This document shows, piece after piece, positions 9,463-17,751 of a stretch of DNA of 64,000 bases. The notes below the pieces were generated by a model. The model was not told the origin of the DNA, did no database searches, and saw only the letters and a program-made list of their open reading frames with translations. Numbering within the stretch: position 1 is the stretch's first letter; each line of letters begins with the position of its first letter. A program made the position numbers and the translations under genes. Source of the DNA: Clostridia bacterium (GTDB lineage Bacteria > Bacillota > Clostridia > Lachnospirales > Lachnospiraceae); the NCBI GenBank assembly GCA_910576325.1, contig CAJTIM010000022.1:1-64000 (forward strand). The letters are read 5' to 3'.

Positions 9463-10340
9463 CCTTCTTCCTCCACAAATTTACGAAACTCCTCCAGCTT
9501 CTCCGCCGAAAAGGCTCTCAGTCCCTCATCAAAATAGTCCGCATCCAGAAAACGGTATTTCGTCCCTGCAAATGAATTAAAGTTCAGCACTTCTATAGGA
9601 ATTCCCGGCGCCGTCTCACTCACAAAACGGCGAATTCCCCTCAGATTTTCCTCTGTGGCCGTTATCCCCGGAATCAAAGGAATCCGTACCAGAACAGGCT
9701 TTCCTGCTTTTATGAGCTTTCGGAAATTACTTAATATCAGGCGGTTAGACACTCCCGTATATTTCTTATGCTGCTTTTCATCCAAAAGCTTAATATCCAC
9801 CAAAAACTGATCCACCCAGGGAAGTATTCCTTTCAGTGCTCCCCAGGACGCAAACATACTCGTCTCAATGCAGGTTGGAATTCCCGCCGCCTTCATCCCT
9901 TTTAAGAGTTCCAGGGTAAATTCCGGCTGATACAAAGGCTCTCCTCCGGATATGGTAACACCGCCGCCTGACACCCGCGTAAAGATCTCCTCCCGATTCA
10001 CCAGCTCCACCAGCTCTTCCGCCTCAGCCTGACGATCAATACGCCGCATAGCACGGGAAGGACATTTCTCCACACAAGCGTCACAAAAGCTGCAGCGCTC
10101 ACGGTCTATGGCAACCTCTCCCTCCGCCATTCGAAGAGCCTTCTCCTGACAGGCTAAAATGCAGGCACCACAGCGAATACACGCTTCCCGCTTTACCCAG
10201 AGATCCTTCCCCCGCTTCATGCCTTCCGGATTGTGACACCAGATACAACGCAGGGGGCAGCCCTTTAAAAAAATGGTCGTGCGGATTCCCGGCCCGTCAT
10301 GCACCGCAAAATGCTTGATATCAAATATTTCTCCTTTCAT
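9459..10340 (-). CDS. Glycyl radical enzyme activating protein (radical SAM)
   Basis: Activase of 293 aa that installs the glycyl radical by reductive cleavage of S-adenosylmethionine. The radical-SAM cluster motif is Cys28-x3-Cys32-x2-Cys35, preceded by HDGPGIRTT, the GRE-activase signature. A ferredoxin-like insert follows with two further 4Fe-4S motifs (CIRCGACILAC and CSFCDACVEKC), as in the dehydratase activases and unlike the short PflA. GGEPLYQPEF is the SAM-binding GGE block. It overlaps the upstream GRE gene by four bases and the downstream ROK-like gene by four bases, so the three are made together. It is the only activase in the window and may serve both GREs. Confidence 0.93.
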   Translation of the reverse strand: MKGEIFDIKHFAVHDGPGIRTTIFLKGCPLRCIWCHNPEGMKRGKDLWVKREACIRCGACILACQEKALRMAEGEVAIDRERCSFCDACVEKCPSRAMRRIDRQAEAEELVELVNREEIFTRVSGGGVTISGGEPLYQPEFTLELLKGMKAAGIPTCIETSMFASWGALKGILPWVDQFLVDIKLLDEKQHKKYTGVSNRLILSNFRKLIKAGKPVLVRIPLIPGITATEENLRGIRRFVSETAPGIPIEVLNFNSFAGTKYRFLDADYFDEGLRAFSAEKLEEFRKFVEEEG

Positions 10341-12709
10341 GCGTTTCCTCCATACTCCGTGCGTGCGATGATTTCGTCCTGAAGCTTCTCCGCCAAATCA
10401 ACATAATTGGCCGTATAACCGGCTACCCGTACCAAAAGATGCCGGTAGTTTTCCGGATTCTTCTTTGCCGCAAGCAAATCCTCTTTATTCACTACGTTAA
10501 ACTGTACGTGGTTAATTTTAAGCTCTACAAAGCCCCGGATAATGCCGCAGAACTTCTCCACTCCGCCCTCATCCTCAAAGAGCTGCGGCGCAAACTTCAT
10601 ATTGAGAAGGCTTCCATTGGCCGCATTAGAGGAATTAATCCTGGAAACCGAGCGCAGCAATGCCGTAGGCCCTTTCTGATCCCGCCCATATACGGCACTC
10701 AGGCCTCCGTCCGCTAAAGGCTCTCCGCTCCGGCGTCCGTCGGGTGTGGCCGCTACTTTCAGGCCCATGGGAACATGCGCGGATACCGTATACAGTCCAA
10801 TGGTATAATTTCCTCCCCGATAATTGGTCCGGGTATCCAGTCTTTCTTTGAAGCACTCCACCCATTTTTCTCCTAACGCGTCCACCCAGTCCACATCGTT
10901 CCCATACTTGGGCGCATGGGTCAGCATCATCTGCCGTATCCGTTCATCCGGATAGTTCCCGCGAAGCTCCCTCAGAAGCTCTCCTGCGGAAATCTCCTTT
11001 TTATCATATACAAGCTCTTTGAGCGCCGCCATACTGTCCGCTACATTTGCCACCTGAATCAGCTGAATTCCGGATTTGTTGTAGACGGCTCCTCCCGCGG
11101 TCACGTCCAGACCCTTTTCCATGCAGCTGTCAATTACGCTGGAGAGAAGGGCGGAGGGCATATATTTTTTATGCATTTCTTCAATAATGAGAAGTCCCTT
11201 CTCCATCTGCTCCATAAAATAATACATTTGCTTTTGGTAGGCATCCTCCAGCTCCCGGAAGGTTTTGAAATCCTCCAGTGTCCCGAGACGCAGGCCGAGC
11301 TGTTTCCCGCTTTGCATACATATGCCGTTATTTAAAGTAAGCTCCAGAGCCTTTACCATATTAAACATGGCCGCATCGCTGAAGCCAAGGGCATTCCCGT
11401 GGGTGCTCAGCTCCACACAGCCTACAACGGCATAATTGAGCGCATCCTCATAAGCATATCCCGCCTTCTCCAGGGCCGGTACTACCGCCTCATCATTGAA
11501 AAGCTGAGGCATTCCGGTTCCCAGGCTGATCACCTCGGCCACATGCTTCAAATAGGTATCCGGAGAATCTTTATGCACACGGGCTGACAGATTCGGCTGA
11601 CGCATCCGGACATGCTCCTCCGCATGAAGAAACAGATGGCTCAGTTCATTCACCGCATCGCTCCCATCCGCTTTTTTTCCTCCCACAGCAATATTAAAGC
11701 CAATGGGAAAGCCCGCAAAGAATGCGGCCCCGTCCGTATTGCGCATGTAGACAATTTGATTGAATTTGATGAAAACCGCATCCAGAATCTCCTGCATCTC
11801 CTCCGGCGTTGACCGTCCTTCGTCCAGATCCTTTCGGAAATAAGGATAAAGATACTGATCCGCCCTGCCCGGAGAAAAAGAAGACGCATTGGATTCCATT
11901 TGCAGGAATACAATGAGGAACCACATGCTCTGTACGGCCTCACGAAAGCTTTGTGCCGGCCCCTTCGCCAGATTGGTGCACACTCCGGCAATAGCCAGAT
12001 AGTTCCCCTTCTCCTCTTCTTGGCTTTCCTCCGCCAGTTTCCGTGCCAGTTCCGCATAGCGAAGCATAAAGCGAACGGCTCCTTCCAGTACCAGCTCCGT
12101 AGCCAGATAATATTCCTGATGTTCCCGCTCCGCCCGGCTTTTACGCTCCTTCGCTTCGGCAAGAAGCCCGGCCGGTCCCTTTTCCAGCCATTCCTTCACA
12201 TTGGGACAGATATGTCCCTGTGCGTGATCCTTCTGATTCAACTTTCCTACTACTTCACAGTCCCTGATCTCTTCCGGCAGCACCCTCCCAATGTTATCCT
12301 CCAGCGTCTTCCCCTCCCAAAAGGGCACAAGCTCTTCAAAGAAATAGGCGCGATCCTCCGGCCTTACCAGAAAACGATCCTGAGGTCTTGACTCCAGTTC
12401 ATCAATTTCCCGCTCCAGCCACTTAATGCCTCCCTCCGGAAACACAACGCCGCCGCAGGATTCCTTTGAACGGTTTCCTACAATCAGTTCTCCCTCGTCA
12501 ATACGAATCTCCAGGTGCTCCATGGATGCCTTAAGCGCGTAAGCGCGCTTCATGGGAACGGACATATCCGCGTGTTCACGATATGCCCGGGTAATCAGAC
12601 GCGCCTGTTCCACGGTCAGATACCTTGGTTCTTCCAGAGTTTGCTTACGCAGCTTTAAAATCCTTTCCGTTACCGGAATCTGTTTTACTCTCTCTATCCA
12701 TTCTTTCAT
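10337..12709 (-). CDS. Glycyl radical enzyme 2, dehydratase-like (substrate unknown)
   Basis: Second glycyl radical enzyme, 790 aa from the preferred ATG at 12709 (GGAGG seven bases upstream; the frame is open to 12736). Active-site GCVEL gives thiyl Cys431 and Glu433; the glycyl loop RVAGYTANY gives Gly764. Compared from memory with glycerol dehydratase, His281 is replaced by Ser (NASSFSPGR), while the Asp447 equivalent is kept (Asp445). It therefore differs from GRE1, which has Asn at that position. GHICPN in the first third corresponds to the His164 region. The stop overlaps the activase start. It lies directly behind a DeoR regulator and a ribose-type ABC transporter, which suggests a sugar or polyol, possibly phosphorylated, as substrate. 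Dehydratase versus C-C or C-O lyase is open. Confidence 0.88.
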   Translation of the reverse strand: MKEWIERVKQIPVTERILKLRKQTLEEPRYLTVEQARLITRAYREHADMSVPMKRAYALKASMEHLEIRIDEGELIVGNRSKESCGGVVFPEGGIKWLEREIDELESRPQDRFLVRPEDRAYFFEELVPFWEGKTLEDNIGRVLPEEIRDCEVVGKLNQKDHAQGHICPNVKEWLEKGPAGLLAEAKERKSRAEREHQEYYLATELVLEGAVRFMLRYAELARKLAEESQEEEKGNYLAIAGVCTNLAKGPAQSFREAVQSMWFLIVFLQMESNASSFSPGRADQYLYPYFRKDLDEGRSTPEEMQEILDAVFIKFNQIVYMRNTDGAAFFAGFPIGFNIAVGGKKADGSDAVNELSHLFLHAEEHVRMRQPNLSARVHKDSPDTYLKHVAEVISLGTGMPQLFNDEAVVPALEKAGYAYEDALNYAVVGCVELSTHGNALGFSDAAMFNMVKALELTLNNGICMQSGKQLGLRLGTLEDFKTFRELEDAYQKQMYYFMEQMEKGLLIIEEMHKKYMPSALLSSVIDSCMEKGLDVTAGGAVYNKSGIQLIQVANVADSMAALKELVYDKKEISAGELLRELRGNYPDERIRQMMLTHAPKYGNDVDWVDALGEKWVECFKERLDTRTNYRGGNYTIGLYTVSAHVPMGLKVAATPDGRRSGEPLADGGLSAVYGRDQKGPTALLRSVSRINSSNAANGSLLNMKFAPQLFEDEGGVEKFCGIIRGFVELKINHVQFNVVNKEDLLAAKKNPENYRHLLVRVAGYTANYVDLAEKLQDEIIARTEYGGNA

Positions 12710-12761
12710 TACCATACCTCCATTTCCGTTATGCAAAATCTCATATTATGTGTATGAACCT

Positions 12762-13532
12762 TCAGACCAGAATTAATTTTGTCTTTTTTTCGATCCGTTC
12801 CCTGTCCGGCTCCAAAATTCCCCTGTCCGTGATTACTATATCTATCTCTTCCCACGGTACTCCGTCTATCCACGCACCGTGGGTTCCCTTCGTACTGTCA
12901 AAAACAGCTATAACCTTCTGGCTGTTGCGGGCATACATCTGTTTCATCTCCCGATCGTCAAAGGAAATAGCCCCGATTCCATCCCGGTCCATAATTCCCG
13001 GTGTTCCCATGACGGCCACAGTCATACGGATACCTTTCAGGTTATCTCTTGTCCAGTTCCCGTACAGCCCTCTGTCTACGGTTCTTAAGATGCCTCCCGT
13101 ACAGTAAATATTGGGATTCTCCTCCCTCCCGTACAAGCTGACAATATCCAGCGAATTCGTCACAACCGTCCGGCTTCTGTCATGTACAAGCAACTTTGCC
13201 ACACTATAGACGGTGCTTCCCACATCAAGGCCTATCACCTCGTCATTGCCCTCAGGAATGTGTCGCAGAACCTCTTTTGCAATCCGCTCCTTCAGCGACT
13301 GGTTCCGACGCCCTCTTATGCTCACCTGTTCGTCAGCAAATCTTTCCGCCAAAGAAACGAACCCGTGTCTGCGCATCACCATTCCTTGGCGCTCCATCTC
13401 TATCAAATCTTTGCGAAGAGTTTCATCGGATATCTGCAGCTCCATCAGCAATTGACTTACCCGTGCTTCCTCCTGAGAAACCAGAATCTCAAGAATCCTA
13501 TCCCTTCTCTGTATTAATTGATCCTTTTTCAT
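12762..13532 (-). CDS. DeoR-family transcriptional regulator (second of three)
   Basis: Regulator of 256 aa with the DeoR winged helix (ARVSQLLMELQISDETLRKDL, then VMRRHGFVSL) and a DeoRC sensor domain (GLDVGSTVYSVAKLL, TGGILRTVDRGLYG, DIVITDRG). It sits between the transporter genes and the second GRE, all on the minus strand, 52 bases before the GRE. The usual HGG after the wing is HGF here. No separate promoter is obvious in the 75 bases upstream apart from the terminator hairpin of the permease gene, so expression may depend on read-through from the transporter operon. Confidence 0.87.
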   Translation of the reverse strand: MKKDQLIQRRDRILEILVSQEEARVSQLLMELQISDETLRKDLIEMERQGMVMRRHGFVSLAERFADEQVSIRGRRNQSLKERIAKEVLRHIPEGNDEVIGLDVGSTVYSVAKLLVHDRSRTVVTNSLDIVSLYGREENPNIYCTGGILRTVDRGLYGNWTRDNLKGIRMTVAVMGTPGIMDRDGIGAISFDDREMKQMYARNSQKVIAVFDSTKGTHGAWIDGVPWEEIDIVITDRGILEPDRERIEKKTKLILV

Positions 13533-13559
13533 ACTTTCCCCCTGTTTTTAGAAAACAAT

Positions 13560-13584
13560 GGGGAGCCCTTCTTCATGGCTCCCC
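13560..13584 (-). terminator. Terminator or attenuator between transporter and enzyme genes
   Basis: On the minus strand GGGGAGCC pairs perfectly with GGCTCCCC around a nine-base loop, followed by ATTGTTTTC. It lies between the ABC permease stop and the DeoR start. The T-run is short, so partial read-through into the GRE genes is plausible. Confidence 0.75.
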
Positions 13585-13607
13585 TGTAGCAATTTCATTT
13601 CTTCAAT

Positions 13608-14570
13608 TTATGATTTTTTCTTTTTCTTGGAGGCAATCATAGTCTGGAAAATCTCTACATAAGCTGCCACAATGATTACAAGACCAGTTGCCACATACTG
13701 CCAGTATGTATTTACATTCATTACAATCAGGCCGATCTTAAGACCCGAGAACAGAATTGCACCAAGAACCGTTCCCCAGGGATTGCCGCGTCCTCCTGCC
13801 ATACTTGTTCCGCCGATAGCCGCCGCCGCGATGGCATTCATCTCCCAGCCGTTTCCGGTAGTGGGATCTCCGGTTCCCAGCTTGGCAACCTGAATCAGGC
13901 CGGCCAGAGCGGTTCCCAGCATACCAATGGCATAAGCCATGGTCTGCACAAATTCCACACGTACGCCGGAAAGACGGGCCGCCTCCATGTTGCCGCCTAC
14001 CGCATAGATATAAGTACCAAGACGTGTCTTCTTCAAAAGAATATATACGATAATCGCCCATGCAAGGAAAACCAATGCAGAGATACGGATATCGCCAAGC
14101 ACCTTCACATTCAGCATATTCCGGTAGGAATCCGGAACGCCAAGTACCGGATAGCCCTCCGTGATAATGTAAGCAAGACCGCGGAATGCGGACTGCGTAC
14201 CCATTGTTGCAATAAAGGGCTGAAGCTTCATTTTGGAAATCAGCAAACCGTTTACAGCGCCTGCGGCAAAGCCTACCAGCAGGCCCACAAGCATGCAGAG
14301 AACCGGATTCACACCGGCAACTGCCAGCTTGGCAACAATACATCCGGACATAGCCAGCACGGAGCCTACGGAAATATCAATTCCGCTGGTAATAATGGGA
14401 AGCATAATGCCAAGACCCATAAGACCGTACAGGATCGCCTGATCCAGAATATCCACAATATTTGCAATTGATACATATACAGGATTGAGAGCCCCGAAAA
14501 TCACGCACATAATCACTATGGCAATGATAACGCTCAGTTCCCGGAAATTATTCTTAAAAATCTTTTTCAT
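13608..14570 (-). CDS. Ribose-type sugar ABC transporter permease
   Basis: Integral membrane protein of 320 aa of the RbsC/XylH/AraH family (CUT2). About nine hydrophobic segments are visible, with the family signature AAIGGTSMAGGRGNPWGTVLGA near residues 240-265 (ATPase contact loop) and GIDISVGSVLAMSG near residue 65. It forms the channel of a monosaccharide importer with the ATPase gene that overlaps it by four bases (ATGA coupling). The gene ends in a hydrophilic lysine-rich tail. CUT2 importers take up unphosphorylated monosaccharides or autoinducer-like sugars; the substrate is unknown. Confidence 0.9.
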   Translation of the reverse strand: MKKIFKNNFRELSVIIAIVIMCVIFGALNPVYVSIANIVDILDQAILYGLMGLGIMLPIITSGIDISVGSVLAMSGCIVAKLAVAGVNPVLCMLVGLLVGFAAGAVNGLLISKMKLQPFIATMGTQSAFRGLAYIITEGYPVLGVPDSYRNMLNVKVLGDIRISALVFLAWAIIVYILLKKTRLGTYIYAVGGNMEAARLSGVRVEFVQTMAYAIGMLGTALAGLIQVAKLGTGDPTTGNGWEMNAIAAAAIGGTSMAGGRGNPWGTVLGAILFSGLKIGLIVMNVNTYWQYVATGLVIIVAAYVEIFQTMIASKKKKKS

Positions 14571-16069
14571 GACTGGCTACCTCCTACCGCATAAGTAATA
14601 ATGCGCTCTTCCTCAAATTCATCGCGCTCCAATTCGCCGGCCATATGGCCCTCCCGCATTACCAGAATACGATCGCTCATACCAACGACCTCTGTCATCT
14701 CGGACGAAACCATAATAATGGATTTGCCGGATGCAACGATTTCTTCCATCAGCTTGTAAATCTCTGCCTTTGCACCAATGTCAATACCCTTTGTAGGCTC
14801 ATCCAAAATCAAAATATCCGCATCCGTGGAAAGCCACTTGGCCAAAATAACCTTCTGTGCGTTGCCTCCCGAAAGGCTGACTGTCAAAAATTCCGGATCG
14901 TTGGGGTGCAGTCCTACCGTTTCTCCAACCTTATTGGAATTATCCTCCTTCATCTTCCGGTTCACAAACATACCCTTCATATACTTTTTCAGGCTTGCCA
15001 GCGCAATATTATCCGCGTTGTCAAAATTCTTCACAAAGCCTTCCTCTTTCCGGTTCTCGGATACCAGGCCAATCCCTCTCTTAACCACCATATTAGGTGT
15101 ACGCTTTTCCGGAAGCGCCTCTCCGTTGTAATACACCATGCCACCCGTCGTGGGGTCCGCACCAAAGATGGCCCGCATTACCTCCGTACGCATAGCGCCT
15201 ACCAGTCCGAAGAACCCGAGAATTTCTCCCTTATGAAGTTCAAAGCTAATGTTCTCAAAGCCTGCAGGTCCTGTTAAATTGTCCACCTTTAAAACCACGG
15301 TATTGTTATCCCTGCAGGAAGGCTTAAGCCTCTGAGCAAACATGGACACATCACGTCCTACCATGTTCTGAACCAGTTCTTCCTCCGTAGACTCCTTCAA
15401 ATCCAACGTGGTAATATAAGTACCATCCCGCAGGATACTTGCCCGATCACAGATCTCGAAAATCTCATCCATCTTATGGCTGATATATAATATGGTAATG
15501 CCCTGTTCCTTCAGCTCCCGAATAATGCCGAACAGGGTCTTAACTTCTGCGTTACTCAAGGATGAGGTGGGTTCGTCAAAAGAAATTACCCTGGCGTTCA
15601 GATACAGCGCCTTAGCAATCTGTATCATCTGCTTCTTACCCGCGGAAAGAAGCCCTACCTTATCGCTTGCCTTAAAATCACATCCCAATCGATCCAGAAG
15701 CGCCTGCGTCTCCTGTTCCATTTTCTTTCTGTCCAGAAGAACACCCTTCTGGGGTTCACCGCCCAGCATCATATTCTGAGCTACTGTCAGTTCCGGAATA
15801 ATATTGATCTCCTGATGCACCTTGGCAATTCCAAATTCAATCGCATCCAGCGCGTTTTTAAACTTTACTTCCTTGCCCTCAATAAATACTTTACCTTCCG
15901 TAGCCGGAAACATCCCATGAAGAATATTCAGCAGTGTCGACTTCCCGGCGCCATTCTCGCCTAAAAGCGCATGTACCTCGCCTTTTGCCACACTGAAGGA
16001 CACATCGCTCAAGGCTTTCTGGCCTGGAAAAATCTTTGTAATGTTTTGAAACTCTATGTATTTTTCCAT
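14567..16069 (-). CDS. Ribose-type sugar ABC transporter ATPase (RbsA/MglA-like)
   Basis: Double-ATPase subunit of 500 aa. The first nucleotide-binding domain has Walker A GENGAGKSTL, signature LSAGKKQMIQ and Walker B VISFDEPTSS. The second has a degenerate Walker A region (GFFGLVGAMRTEV) but an intact LSGGNAQKV and ILDEPTKGID. This asymmetry is normal for RbsA, MglA and XylG. It energises uptake through the permease encoded immediately downstream. It is separated from the binding-protein gene by 120 bases containing a hairpin. Confidence 0.93.
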   Translation of the reverse strand: MEKYIEFQNITKIFPGQKALSDVSFSVAKGEVHALLGENGAGKSTLLNILHGMFPATEGKVFIEGKEVKFKNALDAIEFGIAKVHQEINIIPELTVAQNMMLGGEPQKGVLLDRKKMEQETQALLDRLGCDFKASDKVGLLSAGKKQMIQIAKALYLNARVISFDEPTSSLSNAEVKTLFGIIRELKEQGITILYISHKMDEIFEICDRASILRDGTYITTLDLKESTEEELVQNMVGRDVSMFAQRLKPSCRDNNTVVLKVDNLTGPAGFENISFELHKGEILGFFGLVGAMRTEVMRAIFGADPTTGGMVYYNGEALPEKRTPNMVVKRGIGLVSENRKEEGFVKNFDNADNIALASLKKYMKGMFVNRKMKEDNSNKVGETVGLHPNDPEFLTVSLSGGNAQKVILAKWLSTDADILILDEPTKGIDIGAKAEIYKLMEEIVASGKSIIMVSSEMTEVVGMSDRILVMREGHMAGELERDEFEEERIITYAVGGSQS

Positions 16070-16114
16070 AACACGCCACCTTTCTCCGTTTCAGCATTTT
16101 CATCTTAATAAATA

Positions 16115-16145
16115 ATGTCCGGAACAGCCATACTGCCCCGGACAT
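16115..16145 (-). terminator. Hairpin between binding-protein and ATPase genes
   Basis: On the minus strand ATGTCCGG pairs with CCGGACAT, with extra GCAG/GCTG pairing inside, followed by TATTTATT. It lies after the binding-protein stop codon. Such hairpins usually protect the 3' end of the binding-protein message or reduce transcription of the downstream ATPase and permease. Confidence 0.6.
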
Positions 16146-16189
16146 TACGATTGCCTTATAATTTCCTAAAGCTTTTCTGACATTTATTC

Positions 16190-17353
16190 CTATTCAGCTA
16201 AAGTGAAACCGGTCCATCCAAGAATTTCCTCATTGCTCAGATTGCAGTTATCAGCGTCTACAACCGCATGGGGAGAATAAATGTAGGACGGAACCTCCTG
16301 GCCTGCCAGACGACGAACCAGCATCTCAGCCGCCACCTGAGACTGGAAGAACGGGAAGTCATTGATGGTTGCGGAAAGCTCGCCGGCCTTTACGGAATCA
16401 AGAGCCTCACTCGTTCCGTCCGTACCAACAATCAGGCATTTTCCAAGAAGATCCAGCTCTTTTACAGCTTCCAGAACACCCATAGCCATGGTGTCATTGT
16501 TTGCGTAAATAGCTTTCAGATCCGGATACTGCTTCAGAATAACGGATGCAGCATCCTTTGCCTTGGTACGATCCCAGTCAGCATTCTGCTGAGCAACAAC
16601 CTCAATGTTCGGATAGTTTGCTTTCATGTAATCTACGAAGCAGTCCGTACGAAGACGTGCGGCCTCAGCGGTAGGAAGACCCTGGATTACGGCCACCTGT
16701 CCCTCTTCGCCAATCTTCTCCGCAATCCACTGAGCTGCCAGCTCGGCAGTATCCTTGTGATCTGCGCCCACTACGGGAAGATCCACATTAGCATCCTTGT
16801 CATTGCAGTAAATCATCGGAATATCCTTCTCAACAGCCGCCTCAATAGCTGCTGTCAGGTTGGTATCTGCGATAGGAGCTACAATAATTGCATCATAATC
16901 GCCGTTGCTCATAGCTTTCATAACGGACTCCTGTCCCTGTACATCCATCTCTCCGCCTGCAGCTGCCTGCGCGGTGATGGTAACATCCAGTCCGAGAGCC
17001 TTCAGAGCCTCAGCGGCTGCCTCAGTACCCTCTTTCTCCATTCTCCAGAACTCATTCTCAAAAGCCTTGCCGCAGAAGCCGATGTTAAAGGTCATATCCT
17101 TCGCTGCCGCAGGAATTCCGCCAAGAGATTCTTTGATGTCATTGTACTTTACAAATTCATTGGATGCTGCGGGTGCCTCGGTATCGGCCGGCTCCTCGGT
17201 CTCAGCGGGCTCCTCCGTATCGGCCGGTGCCTCCGCAGGCTCCTCTGTTTCAGCCGGTGCCTCTGCGGGCGCCTCGGTCTTGCTTCCGCAGCCAGCAAGG
17301 AGAGTTGCTGTCATTGTACATGCAAGTAATGCTGCAAGTAATTTTTTCTTCAT
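16190..17353 (-). CDS. Ribose-type sugar-binding lipoprotein
   Basis: Extracytoplasmic binding protein of 387 aa of the RbsB/periplasmic-binding type I fold. A lipoprotein signal peptide ends in LLAGC (Cys22). It is followed by a low-complexity linker (about residues 25-65) of repeated Pro/Ala/Glu/Thr units such as EEPAE, a flexible tether to the membrane. The sugar-binding core carries DAIIVAPIADTNLTAAIEAA, VEKDIPMIYCN, KAIYANNDTMAMGVLEA and IVGTDGTSEAL. Ribosome site GGGAGGAAG precedes the ATG. It is the first gene of the minus-strand array and lies downstream of a strong SigA-type promoter with palindromic sites. Confidence 0.93.
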   Translation of the reverse strand: MKKKLLAALLACTMTATLLAGCGSKTEAPAEAPAETEEPAEAPADTEEPAETEEPADTEAPAASNEFVKYNDIKESLGGIPAAAKDMTFNIGFCGKAFENEFWRMEKEGTEAAAEALKALGLDVTITAQAAAGGEMDVQGQESVMKAMSNGDYDAIIVAPIADTNLTAAIEAAVEKDIPMIYCNDKDANVDLPVVGADHKDTAELAAQWIAEKIGEEGQVAVIQGLPTAEAARLRTDCFVDYMKANYPNIEVVAQQNADWDRTKAKDAASVILKQYPDLKAIYANNDTMAMGVLEAVKELDLLGKCLIVGTDGTSEALDSVKAGELSATINDFPFFQSQVAAEMLVRRLAGQEVPSYIYSPHAVVDADNCNLSNEEILGWTGFTLAE

Positions 17354-17408
17354 TGTTTTACTTCCTCCCTTAAATTAGTATGGTGTCGTTTTTCAGCTTT
17401 CAAATGCA

Positions 17409-17446
17409 GAATTCCACCTTATGCCCTCTTTTTATTGGAATTCCAA
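17409..17446. promoter_or_regulatory. Candidate operator of the transporter/GRE array
   Basis: A perfect palindrome TTGGAATTCCAA (17435-17446) plus a half site GAATTCCAC (17409-17417) lie between the predicted transcription start of the binding-protein gene and its start codon. The same GGAATTCC core occurs before the third DeoR gene and a one-base variant before the PfkB gene. A DeoR-type repressor is the most likely ligand. Confidence 0.6.
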
Positions 17447-17496
17447 CTTTTTTTGGTTTTCAGTGGATTTTTCTTGTATTTCCAAGCCGTGAGTAT

Positions 17497-17525
17497 ATAG
17501 TAACACCATAAAATTTTCTTGTCAA
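17497..17525 (-). promoter_or_regulatory. SigA-type promoter of the transporter array
   Basis: On the minus strand TTGACA (17525-17520) and TACTAT (17502-17497) are 17 bases apart. An 11-base sequence TTTCCAAGCCG lies at about the start point (17479-17489); the identical 11-mer recurs at 17681-17691 downstream of the divergent PfkB promoter. Confidence 0.7.
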
Positions 17526-17599
17526 TAGAAATCATTAGCACTTTTTTCTATTTCTGTCTTTATTCTTTGGACAAAAACAGGCATATTAACAACTTTTTA

Positions 17600-17666
17600 T
17601 TGATTTTTTCAGCCGCTTATTATATAATTCTAAGAACGACTTCCTTTTTTTAGATTGGATTTCCAA
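17600..17666 (+). promoter_or_regulatory. Promoter and candidate operator of the PfkB kinase gene
   Basis: TTGATT (17600-17605) and TATAAT (17623-17628) are 17 bases apart. TTGGATTTCCAA (17655-17666), one base different from the palindrome on the other side of the region, lies about 20 bases after the predicted start point, a position suited to a repressor roadblock. Confidence 0.65.
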
Positions 17667-17751
17667 CTTCTGTAATGTGTTTTCCAAGCCGAAGCATCTT
17701 CGCAAATATATCCGGCGAAGATCCCAGAAGACACCGAAAGGACAGATTGTT

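Noticed and set aside
3771..12709. A propanediol or choline microcompartment locus
   Set aside because: No shell-protein, CoA-acylating aldehyde dehydrogenase or alcohol dehydrogenase gene is present, and the GREs lack targeting extensions.
17354..17751. Catabolite-repression (cre) sites in the intergenic region
   Set aside because: The palindromes are centred on GGAATTCC and do not match the cre consensus with its central CG.
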